From positions 1 to 24,721 of the forward strand of contig JAYOIK010000074.1 of the NCBI GenBank assembly GCA_038118725.1: 24,721 nucleotides of DNA, read 5' to 3'. This document shows positions 14,990 through 22,538 of this stretch, one piece after another. Under the pieces are notes generated by a model, which was not told where the DNA came from, searched no databases, and was given only the letters and a program-made list of their open reading frames with translations. The DNA is from JADHLJ01 sp038118725. GTDB taxonomy: Bacteria; Pseudomonadota; Alphaproteobacteria; Thalassobaculales; Thalassobaculaceae. Position 1 is the stretch's first letter. Every line of letters starts with the position of its first letter. The translations under genes were made by a program, and so were the position numbers.

Positions 14990-15370
14990 TTGCTCCTGGA
15001 CACGCACACCCTTATTTGGTGGCTTCTGGGCGCGGATGAGCTTTCGGAACGCGCGGTCAGGACCATTGAAACCAGCGACTCGGTGGTTTGGGTCAGCGCC
15101 GCGAGCGCGTGGGAAATCGCGACCAAGCATCGAATTGGAAAACTTGCCGAGGCAACGGATATCGCGACGGGATTAATCGGTCATATCAGGACCGCGGGCC
15201 TCGAAATGATGGACATTACCTTCGAGGATGCCAACGACGGCGGAAGACTGCCCGGACCACATCGCGATCCATTCGACAGACTGCTCATCGCTCAAGCCAA
15301 GCGGCGCGGTCTGCCGGTGGTAACGACGGATAGGGTTTTTCAAGACTATGGCGTTCCCGTGATCTGGTAA
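14990..15370 (+). CDS. PIN-domain toxin (VapC-like ribonuclease)
   Basis: This 126-residue PIN-domain protein has the acidic active-site residues D4 (LLDTHTLIWW), E42 (SAWEIATK), D96 (DPFDRLLIAQA) and D114 (TTDRVF), which would hold Mg2+ for RNA cleavage. The subfamily is the one commonly paired with Phd antitoxins. The start is TTG 14990, immediately after the antitoxin stop with no spacer and in the same frame; no other in-frame start is possible before LLDTH. Ribosomes ending on the antitoxin probably reinitiate here (coupling). AGGAAGAG about 20 bases upstream may help. Confidence 0.88.
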   Translation: MLLDTHTLIWWLLGADELSERAVRTIETSDSVVWVSAASAWEIATKHRIGKLAEATDIATGLIGHIRTAGLEMMDITFEDANDGGRLPGPHRDPFDRLLIAQAKRRGLPVVTTDRVFQDYGVPVIW

Positions 15371-15418
15371 GCGCGAAATCTCTTTCTGGAGTTGAACCAA
15401 CAGGGGGCTTTGACGATC

Positions 15419-16375
15419 TCACCCGATCCCGTCCGTGCCGGCGCCGCAGACGATGGCGGCGACCGTCTTGCCGTCGGGGATGGTAACCGCTCCGGTCATC
15501 AGCGCGGCGACCGCGGCGGCGCCGCTCAGTTCCGCCGCGATTCCCAACTCGAACCAAAGCCATCGCGCGGCATTCTCCATGTCCGAGTCCTCGACCAGGA
15601 CGATATTGTCGACATGGTTCTGAATCAGGTCGAAGTTTAGGTCGTCCGAGCGTCGCGGCGCCAATGTACCGGCCCGGGTTTCGATCCTGTCCAGGGTGAT
15701 GACCTTGCCCGCGCGCCGGCTTTCGAAATGGGTTGGCGCGCCGGTCGGCTCGATCCCGATAACGGTGATGTCGGGTTTCACCGCCTTGGTCGCCGCCGCC
15801 ACGCCCGCGATCAGGCCGCCGCCGCCGATCGCGACCAAGAGAATATCGGTTTCCGGCGCGTCCTCGAGAATCTCAAGCGCCGAGGTTCCCTGACCATGAA
15901 TGACGCGCGGGTCGGCGAAGGGATGGATGTAGGTCATGCCAGACCGCTCGGCATGCTCGAGCGCGGCGACATTGGCCTCGTCCCAGACCGCGCCGGCGGA
16001 TATGACCTCGGCGCCCCAGGATCGTAGCTTTTCCGCCTTTGCCGCCGGTGTGCTCGTGGGCAGATAGATTACCGCCGGACTGCCCGCCATGGCGGCGGCG
16101 TAGGCGACACCCAAACCATGATTTCCGCCCGACGCGGTGATCAGCCCGGCTTGTTTCTGGGCATCGGTAAGGGTCATCAGCGTATTGCTCGCGCCGCGCA
16201 CCTTGAACGATCCGGTGGGCTGAAGGTTGTCGAGCTTGAGCAGTAGCCGCGCGCCGGGGGCCGGATCTTCCTTCACCGGCGCGGCGTCGATCAACGGAGT
16301 ACGCCGCGTCCGCCCGATGATCCTCTCTTGGGCCGCGCGAAAGGCTGGAAGGCTGAAATCCGATACCGTGGTCAT
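15419..16375 (-). CDS. Threonine/serine dehydratase-family PLP enzyme
   Basis: This 318-residue fold-type II PLP enzyme has the Schiff-base lysine K58 in PTGSFKVRGA, the cofactor segment SGGNHGLGVAYAA (residues 82-94) and the phosphate-binding loop GGGGLIAG. The C-terminal ACT regulatory domain of biosynthetic threonine deaminase is missing, so it is a catabolic-type enzyme. Threonine, serine or 3-hydroxyaspartate are possible substrates, and racemases share the fold. Its ATG overlaps the stop of the SDR gene by four bases (ATGA, 16372-16375), so the two are translationally coupled and probably serve one pathway. Confidence 0.9.
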   Translation of the reverse strand: MTTVSDFSLPAFRAAQERIIGRTRRTPLIDAAPVKEDPAPGARLLLKLDNLQPTGSFKVRGASNTLMTLTDAQKQAGLITASGGNHGLGVAYAAAMAGSPAVIYLPTSTPAAKAEKLRSWGAEVISAGAVWDEANVAALEHAERSGMTYIHPFADPRVIHGQGTSALEILEDAPETDILLVAIGGGGLIAGVAAATKAVKPDITVIGIEPTGAPTHFESRRAGKVITLDRIETRAGTLAPRRSDDLNFDLIQNHVDNIVLVEDSDMENAARWLWFELGIAAELSGAAAVAALMTGAVTIPDGKTVAAIVCGAGTDGIG

Positions 16376-17112
16376 CCGAGGATGCCGCCATCGATAACGA
16401 AGGGCTGGCCGGTGGTATAGGCGGACTCGTCGGCCCCGAGATAAACCGCGATCGCGGCGATCTCCTCGGCTGTTCCCAGCCGCCCCAGGGGTTGCCGCGC
16501 GATGAAGTCCTTGCGGGCCTGAACCGGGTCGTCGAAGGCGTTGATTCGGTCATCAAGCGACGGCGATTGCACCGTGCCCGGGCAGATGCAGTTGCAACGG
16601 ATTCCCTGACGCAGGTAATCGGCGGATACCGACTTGGTAAGGCCGATCACCGCCGCCTTGCTGGCGCCGTATACCGCGCGATCAATGATTCCCTTCAGGC
16701 TGGAGCAGACCGAGGACATGTTGATGATCGAGCCGCCGCCGGCCTCGATCATCGCCGGCAGGAAGGCGCGGATCATCCGGTACTGGGCCTTCACGTTCAG
16801 ATCGAAGGAAAAGTCCCAGGCCGCCTCGTCACAATTCAGGATCGAGCCGTGATGCACGAAGCCCGCGCAATTGAACAGGATGTCGACGGCGCCGATCTCC
16901 TTGGCGGCGGCGGTGATGGCGTCGGCGTCGAGGACATCGAGGACACGTGTCTCCACGCCGTCGAGGCCTTTCAGTTCCGACAGTTTGTCGACGTTTATGT
17001 CCGTCGCTATCACGTGTCCTCCCTCCGCGATGAACGCTTCGACGGACGCGCGTCCGATACCTTGTGCCGCCGCCGTGATGAGTGCCGTCTTGCCGGCCAA
17101 TCGATTACCCAT
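16372..17112 (-). CDS. SDR-family dehydrogenase, BDH2/2-keto-3-deoxy-L-fuconate dehydrogenase-like
   Basis: This 246-residue short-chain dehydrogenase has the nucleotide motif TAAAQGIG (13-20), the ATDIN acidic end at 36-40 (NAD preference), NCAG (81-84), S133/S134, Y148 and K152 (YGASK), and CPGTVQSPS. The TAAAQGIG variant together with IRCNCICPGTV is the pattern of human BDH2/DHRS6 and of bacterial sugar-acid dehydrogenases such as 2-keto-3-deoxy-L-fuconate dehydrogenase. The substrate is inferred from the neighbouring UxaA gene. AGGAG lies about 10 bases before the ATG. It is the first gene of the two-gene operon with the PLP enzyme and is divergent from UxaA. Confidence 0.9.
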   Translation of the reverse strand: MGNRLAGKTALITAAAQGIGRASVEAFIAEGGHVIATDINVDKLSELKGLDGVETRVLDVLDADAITAAAKEIGAVDILFNCAGFVHHGSILNCDEAAWDFSFDLNVKAQYRMIRAFLPAMIEAGGGSIINMSSVCSSLKGIIDRAVYGASKAAVIGLTKSVSADYLRQGIRCNCICPGTVQSPSLDDRINAFDDPVQARKDFIARQPLGRLGTAEEIAAIAVYLGADESAYTTGQPFVIDGGILG

Positions 17113-17128
17113 TTCATGATCTCCTGGT

Positions 17129-17142
17129 CAGAATTTGTTCTG
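17129..17142. promoter_or_regulatory. Short palindrome between SDR and UxaA genes, possible operator
   Basis: CAGAA-TTTG-TTCTG is a perfect 5-bp inverted repeat 16 bp upstream of the SDR start, in the 121-bp divergent region. TATAGT at 17199-17204 is a plausible -10 for the UxaA gene, with only a poor -35 (TTTCCC) 17 bases upstream. A shared regulator is likely, but no regulator gene is nearby. Confidence 0.28.
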
Positions 17143-17233
17143 TGTTACGCCCGACCGGCCAGACCAGCAAGCCCGTTTCCCATGGGGCGGCGCTGGGCTA
17201 TAGTCCGGCCAAACACGAAATGGAGATTTCACC

Positions 17234-18933
17234 ATGGCCGAGCCCGGGCACAATTCCGGAAACCGACTGACCGTGCGCTTGCACCCCGCCGACAACGTGG
17301 TGACCGCGCGCGTCGACATGCTGGCGGGAACCGGCATTGACGACGAGGGTATCGCGGCGGCCGCGCAAATCCCTTCCGGTCATAAGATCGCGACGCGTCC
17401 GATCGCCAAGGGCGCCGAGATTCGGAAATACGATCAGGTCATCGGCTTCGCCACCCAGGACGTCGCGCCCGGCGAGCATGTGCATGTCCACAACGTGGAG
17501 ATGAAGGATTTCGATCGGGACTATCAGTTCTGCGAGGGGGTAACGCCCACGGCCTTCGTGCCCGAGGCCGAGCGGCGCACCTTCGAGGGTTATGAGCGGA
17601 GTAACGGACGGGTCGGAACCCGGAACTATATCGGCGTGCTGACCAGCGTAAACTGCTCGGCCACGGCGGCTAAATACATCGCCGACGCGGTGTCCGACGA
17701 GCTCATGGCCAAGCATCCGACAGTCGACGGCGTGGTCGCGCTGACCCACTCGACGGGCTGCGGCATGGCCGGGGCGGGCGAGGGATACGCGAACCTCCAG
17801 CGCGTGCTCTGGGGCTTTGCCCAACATCCGAACTTCGCGGGTATTCTCATGGTCGGTCTCGGCTGCGAGGTGAACCAGATCGATTTCCTGCTGGAGGCCT
17901 ACGGGCTCGAGCGCGGACCCAAGTTTCAGACCATGACGCTTCAGGATACTGGCGGGACCCGTAAGACCGTCGAGCGTGGCTTGGGATTGATTACCGACAT
18001 GCTGCCGGAGGCGGGCAAGGCGGTGCGACAGACGGTTCCAGTGAGCGAGCTGACCCTGGCGCTGCAATGCGGCGGCTCGGACGCCTATTCGGGCATGACG
18101 GCTAACCCCGCCCTCGGCGCGGCGGCGACGCTTCTGGTTCAACATGGCGGCACGGCCGTGCTCGCCGAGACCCCGGAAATCTATGGGGCCGAGCATCTGC
18201 TGACCCGCCGGGCGGTTTCCCGCGAGGTCGGAGAGAAGCTCGTCGAACGGATCAAGTGGTGGGAAGACTATTGCGAGCGCAATGGCGGCGAGATGAACAA
18301 CAATCCCTCGCCGGGCAACAAGGCGGGCGGTCTGACCACGATCCTCGAGAAATCCCTCGGCGCGGCGGCCAAGGGCGGCGTGACCAACCTCTGCGGCGTN
18401 NNNNNNNNNNNNNNNNNNNNNNNNNNNNNNNNNNNNNNNNNNNNNNNNNNNNNNNNNNNNNNNNNNNNNNNNNNNNNNNNNNNNNNNNNNNNNNNNNNNT
18501 CGAGAAATCCCTCGGCGCGGCGGCCAAGGGCGGCGTGACCAACCTCTGCGGCGTCTACAACTACGCCGAACGGATCGACACGAAGGGCTTCGTCTTCATG
18601 GACAGCCCGGGATACGACCCATGCTCCATCACCGGGCAGGTTGCCAGTGGCTCCAACGTGGTTGCTTTCACCACCGGACGCGGCTCCTGCTACGGATGCA
18701 AGCCGGCGCCCTCGCTCAAGCTCGCGACCAACACGACCATGTACCGGCGCATGGAAGAGGATATGGACATCAATTGTGGCGAGGTGCTGGACGAGGATCT
18801 TTCGATCGAGGAGATGGGGGAACGCATCTTCGACAAGGTCGTTCGCACCGCGTCCGGAGAGCCGACCAAGAGCGAGGAACTCGGGATCGGCGACAACGAG
18901 TTCATTCCCTGGCAAATCGGCGCCACGATGTAG
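17234..18933 (+). CDS. UxaA-family (altronate/galactarate-type) dehydratase, split by an artificial gap
   Basis: Merging the two identical 55-base copies at the gap (18345-18399 and 18500-18554) gives one uninterrupted frame of 514 residues, a normal length for full UxaA. As printed, the 155 extra bases shift the frame. An N-terminal SAF domain (about residues 10-100) is followed by the catalytic part: RSNGRVGTRNYIGVLTSVNC, THSTGCGMAG, GCEVNQID, LQCGGSDAYSG, and after the gap TGRGSCYGCKPAPSLKLATN and MEEDMDINCGEVL. These cysteine-containing motifs suit an Fe-dependent sugar-acid dehydratase yielding a 2-keto-3-deoxy acid. GGAG precedes the ATG. Its divergent SDR neighbour would oxidise such a product. 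Exact substrate unknown. Confidence 0.88.
18345..18399 (+). repeat. Left copy of a 55-bp identical repeat at the assembly gap
   Basis: This is the last sequence before the N run. It is identical, base for base, to 18500-18554. It encodes part of the UxaA protein (LEKSLGAAAKGGVTNLCG), and only one copy fits the gene. Confidence 0.97.
18400..18499. other. Assembly gap of 100 N that is probably not real
   Basis: Exactly 100 N separate two contig ends that share 55 identical bases. This is what a scaffolder leaves when it fails to merge overlapping contigs; 55 is a common assembler word size. The protein frame closes perfectly if one copy and the N are removed. Confidence 0.97.
18500..18554 (+). 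repeat. Right copy of the 55-bp identical repeat at the assembly gap
   Basis: The first 55 bases after the N run repeat 18345-18399 exactly, and the UxaA sequence continues from here with VYNYAERIDTKGF. It is best treated as the same physical DNA as the left copy. Confidence 0.97.
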
Positions 18934-18948
18934 GAGCGGCGCTCGGGC

Positions 18949-19437
18949 TTGAGCGACTTCAAGGATAGTTATCTCGGACGCCTGCGCGAGGTTGTCGGCG
19001 ACCGGCTGATCCTGATGCCGGGCGCGCGCTGCATCATCGAACGCGAGGACGGGCGCGTGCTGTTGCAGCGGCGGGCCGATAACGGGCTGTGGTGCATGCC
19101 GTCCGGATACGCCGAGGCGGGCGAGGACATTCTTCAGGTCATGCTTCGGGAAGTGCGCGAGGAAACCGGGCTTGAGGTCCTCGACCCCGCACCCTGGGGG
19201 TTTTCCTCGGACCCGCGGCATGAGACCATCACCTATCCCAACGGCGACCAGGTGCAGGCTTTCGGTCTCGATTTCCACGCGAGACGGTGGCGCGGCGAGC
19301 TTTATGTGGACGGGGTGGAAACCCTGGCGCTGGAATGGTTCGCGATGGACTCCCTGCCTAGCTTGCTGGAAGGGCATCGCCGGGCGCTGGCACACTTCCA
19401 GCAATTCAAGCGAACCGGCGTCTTTCAGCTGTATTGA
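18949..19437 (+). CDS. NUDIX hydrolase
   Basis: This 162-residue protein has a complete Nudix box, G-x5-E-x7-REVREETGL (residues 53-75), which holds Mg2+ for cleavage of a nucleoside-diphosphate-linked compound. RRADNGLWCMPSGYAE precedes it as is usual. The substrate is not apparent. The start is TTG 18949; the AGGAG overlapping the UxaA stop codon serves as ribosome site, although 12 bases away. It follows the UxaA gene by 15 bp and is probably co-transcribed with it. No link to sugar-acid breakdown is obvious, so it may be a housekeeping passenger. Confidence 0.88.
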   Translation: MSDFKDSYLGRLREVVGDRLILMPGARCIIEREDGRVLLQRRADNGLWCMPSGYAEAGEDILQVMLREVREETGLEVLDPAPWGFSSDPRHETITYPNGDQVQAFGLDFHARRWRGELYVDGVETLALEWFAMDSLPSLLEGHRRALAHFQQFKRTGVFQLY

Positions 19438-19476
19438 CGGAGGCGGAAATCCTTCTGGTCATCCCTGCTCAAACAA

Positions 19477-20307
19477 CTACTGGACGACCGTGGGTTGGGC
19501 CTTGGCTATGTTCAGGGTCTGGACACTCAATTGTTGCTGGACCTGCGCTGCCGTGAGCTCGGCCGGTTCCCTCGCGAGGTCCGCTGTCGACGATATTGCC
19601 GAGCCCGCTGGTCACCTCGCCTTGAACCTGGACCAGATTATCGACCTGGAAGTTGAGTTGCCGGGAATCGGCTCCGAGATCAACCAGGGCGGTGTTCACG
19701 ACCGAGATATTGGTGTCCCAGATATTCAACGCGGCATTCGCGTTGGCGACACTGTTGAGGTCTTCGTTGATGAGACGCGCGTAAACCAGATCTAGGCGAT
19801 GGCCGCCTACTCGAAGGGTGTCTCCGCCGGTATTGGAGAGGACGTCGAGATTCTGCACCTGGCCGACCACCAGATTGAAGGGGATGGCGAGCTCTATGAG
19901 CAGATTGAGTCCATTGAACTCGGCATTCTCGAGGATCTGGCGCATATCGCCGAGAAGGTTCACATAGTCGTTCTGCAAAATTTGCCGCTGCTGGGTGGTC
20001 ACGCCCGGGTTGGTCGCCTCGATGATTTTCCTTCGTATATCGTTCAAGATATCCGGGGTCGCCTCGGCGCCGGCGACCGCGACCTTGGCAACGCCCTTGG
20101 CGCCGTTGAGCCCTTGGATTACCGCGTCGATGGCCGTTGTTCGCCTCGCAATCCTTGAGCAATCGTGAAGTTCGACGCATCGTCCAACGCGCGCCGAACC
20201 TTCTGACCGGTCGATACCGCCTTGCTCGACTCCGCCACGCGCGCGTTTACGTCCCGCGGGGCCCGCAGGCCGGAAAACAGCGATGGGTTGGTCAGTATCG
20301 AAAGCAC
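19477..20307 (-). pseudogene. Flagellin gene broken by two frameshifts
   Basis: Three frames together give one flagellin of about 277 residues. Frame one (GTG 20307 down to about 20148) gives the N-terminal helix LSILTNPSLFSGLRAPRDVN ending in DDASNFTIAQGLR. A one-base loss between 20135 and 20148 moves to the frame reading AIDAVIQGLNGAKGVAKVAV through NIVD. An extra base (T at 19585) shifts again to ADLAREPAELTAAQVQQQLS and TLNIAKAQPTVVQ, ending at TAG 19477. After that TAG, LFEQG then TGA follow, which resembles the usual flagellin tail, so the TAG may also be a lesion. D0 helices at both ends and the short central part are typical of alphaproteobacterial flagellins. The remaining sequence is well preserved, so the damage is recent or reflects base-call errors. 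Confidence 0.82.
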
Positions 20308-20507
20308 TTATTGTCCACCAATCGGCAAAAACTCCTAACCTATTGAAAATTAGATCATAAATTTGTTTCATTGTCGAATCGTCGCGCGTGCTTGGTAGCT
20401 TTCACGGGCGTTCAAGTTCATTGCGTTCATGGACCGTTTCGAGACATTGGGCTACACCAGTGCCGTAACTGGCTGGCCATCTTGTCGCCGGCGTGACGGG
20501 GCGAAGA

Positions 20508-21476
20508 ATGATCATTCCAGACGAAAAGGAAATCGCGGCCGTATTGGGCAATACTGCGGAAACCACGGGCCCAGAGACCGGTATCTGCGATTGTCATGTC
20601 CATGTCTTTGGCGCCTCGGATCGATTTCCGCCGGCGCGCGGTTTTTCCGTGGATGGACTGGAAGACCTGACGCCCGAGGCTTACCGGGAGCGGATTCGCG
20701 GTAAGGGCGTTGACCGGCTGGTGTTGGTCCAACCCGATCACCACGGCAAAGATCATTCGTGCCTGATCAATGCCATGGAAGATTTCGCCAAGGATGATTG
20801 GGGGGCGGGGCGTGACGCGGTTCGAGGCGTGGCATCCGTCCGTGCCGATGTCGAGGATCGCGAGATCGAGGATCTTCTTTCCATCGGCATGGTCGGGACC
20901 CGATTCGTCATGCATTCGGGCAAGGAGACACATGACTGGTTGACCATCGATCGGTTGGCTTGGCGGGTCCATGATTTCGGTTGGGACGTCGAGTTGGAAA
21001 TGGACGGCTCCGACCTGCACGAGGTTGAGCAGACGTTGCGGGAGTGGCCGGGGCGGATCGTGCTGGATCATATCGGCCTGTTTCTGCGCACCAAGACCCT
21101 CACCCAGCGTGGTTTCAAGGCGCTTACCCGATTGATCGACCGGGACAAGGTCTGGGTTAAACTCTCCGCGCCCTATCTAAGCTCGCGGCGTGGCCGCCCC
21201 GATGATCCGGAAGTTGACGAGATCGCGCGGGCGCTTGTGGATTGGGCGCCGGAGCGCATGGTTTGGGGGTCGAACTGGCCGCGCGCGGATGTGGAGGAGG
21301 CCCAACCCGACCACGAGGCATCGCTGGGCGCTCTGTCGCGCTGGGTGCCGGAGGAAAGCCGCCGAGCACGTATTCTTCGAGATAATCCGATGGCCCTCTA
21401 CGGATTTAAGATCAAAGAGGCGGAACTGGGTGCGGACGAGGGCGAGGGGCCGGCCGAGCTGCTACTCCGCCGCTGA
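20508..21476 (+). CDS. Amidohydrolase-superfamily hydrolase (2-pyrone-4,6-dicarboxylate hydrolase-like)
   Basis: This 322-residue metal-dependent TIM-barrel hydrolase has the H30-x-H32 motif in CDCHVHVFG, the DRLVLVQPDHHGKD strand, LDHIGLF, and the C-terminal WGSNWPR signature. This pattern matches the group with 2-pyrone-4,6-dicarboxylate hydrolase (LigI) and related lactonases, which open lactones of aromatic or sugar origin. A sugar lactone would suit the nearby dehydratases, but this is inference. I prefer ATG 20508, preceded by GGGGCGAAG, to GTG 20493. The last 30 residues (ELGADEGEGPAELLLRR) extend past the barrel. The 3' end overlaps the convergent GSCFA gene by 15 bp. The 200 bp before it are AT-rich but without a clear promoter. 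Confidence 0.87.
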   Translation: MIIPDEKEIAAVLGNTAETTGPETGICDCHVHVFGASDRFPPARGFSVDGLEDLTPEAYRERIRGKGVDRLVLVQPDHHGKDHSCLINAMEDFAKDDWGAGRDAVRGVASVRADVEDREIEDLLSIGMVGTRFVMHSGKETHDWLTIDRLAWRVHDFGWDVELEMDGSDLHEVEQTLREWPGRIVLDHIGLFLRTKTLTQRGFKALTRLIDRDKVWVKLSAPYLSSRRGRPDDPEVDEIARALVDWAPERMVWGSNWPRADVEEAQPDHEASLGALSRWVPEESRRARILRDNPMALYGFKIKEAELGADEGEGPAELLLRR

Positions 21477-22424
21477 AAGCTTGTCGCTCAACCCGTTCTC
21501 CAGACCCTCCGCTCCGAAGGATTGGAAGAATAGAGTGATAATACGGGCCACCGCGTCGCGGGTGACGTGTCGGCCATCCTCCTCAAAAATGTCGTGGTTC
21601 ATGGCGAATTCATAAGACGGGAAGTAGTGCACGTTTTCGAACTCCCGCGAAACCGTCCCGGCGACCGCGCGTAGCAGCGATTTGCTTTCCATATTGGCGA
21701 CGACGACATCGTTGGTTGTCGCGGTGGCCTCAAGGGCGACCGGGGAGACCGTAAGCACCACATGTGCCTTGGCGTTATTCGCGAAAATCAGCGAGAATAC
21801 TCGCCGCAAATTCTCGACATTTTCCTCGTAGGTGCTGAGATGAAACTCGGCTTCGTTGGCGCCGCCCGCTCCCGCCGTGGCCGGGGGGCGGCACGAATAG
21901 CGGCCCGTCGCCTTCACCCGCCAGGTTTCGATCAGGCCAAGGGTGATGACGTGAACCTCGGCCTCTCGAATTCCCTCGGCGATACAGGTATCCAGCTGTT
22001 TGGTTACACCTTCGATCGCCTCTAGGTCGGCGCCGAAAGTGGTTTTTCTGTAGGGGTCCTGATAGACCGTCGGCCAGCCCGTGTTCTGGTTGATGGGGCG
22101 GTCCTTCACCACCCAGAATGACTCTGGCCCTCGGTCCCAGGGAGCGAAGGCGTTCTCGTATTCCTGGCGGATCGTGAAGGTGTCGTAGAACGCGTATTTT
22201 TCCTCCTCGGGCAGGCCGTTGACGTATTGCCGCCCCTTGTCGATGCGCAGGCGCGAGAAATCAGGCAGCGCGTTAAAGCCGTGCTCGCGGAGTTGCCGCT
22301 TGATCTCGATCGCGAAGCAACTGCCGATCGTGAAGATCTTGGTGCGTCTGGTGACGATTGGCACGTTCAAAATGGAAAGTAGACGCCCGCGTCTTGATTC
22401 ACTCCACCAGCGGTTCAGTCCCAT
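21462..22424 (-). CDS. GSCFA-domain protein
   Basis: This 320-residue protein carries the family's name motif GSCFA at residues 34-38 (FTIGSCFAIEIKRQL), followed by the DTFTIRQEYENAF segment, VITLGLIETWR, and VVLTVSPVAL. GSCFA proteins are thought to be SGNH/GDSL-like hydrolases or acyltransferases and often sit near surface-polysaccharide genes. A precise substrate is not known. The Ser in GSCFA is the likely nucleophile. ACGGAG lies before the ATG. It is 114 bp downstream of the glycosyltransferase/methyltransferase fusion on the same strand, so a common role in modifying a glycan or flagellar glycan is plausible. Confidence 0.88.
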   Translation of the reverse strand: MGLNRWWSESRRGRLLSILNVPIVTRRTKIFTIGSCFAIEIKRQLREHGFNALPDFSRLRIDKGRQYVNGLPEEEKYAFYDTFTIRQEYENAFAPWDRGPESFWVVKDRPINQNTGWPTVYQDPYRKTTFGADLEAIEGVTKQLDTCIAEGIREAEVHVITLGLIETWRVKATGRYSCRPPATAGAGGANEAEFHLSTYEENVENLRRVFSLIFANNAKAHVVLTVSPVALEATATTNDVVVANMESKSLLRAVAGTVSREFENVHYFPSYEFAMNHDIFEEDGRHVTRDAVARIITLFFQSFGAEGLENGLSDKLSAAE

Positions 22425-22538
22425 GACGTGCTCCGTGATTGGGACACAGGTTGCATCGGGTCCCCAATGGAGCGGATGCTAACACGAATTGGCGACCGTT
22501 GAAATCCGCGCCCGGTGTTTCGACCGCGGCGCGGCGCG

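Noticed and set aside
18256..18933. A separate reading frame that runs through the N gap and appears to be an independent gene
   Set aside because: Before the gap it is an out-of-frame shadow of UxaA; it matches the family only after 18500. Merging the duplicate ends joins this part to the upstream UxaA frame.
19469..20371. A 300-residue protein reading straight through the flagellin region
   Set aside because: Only its middle part is flagellin; the ends of this frame are shadow sequence. The flagellin N- and C-terminal helices lie in the other frames.
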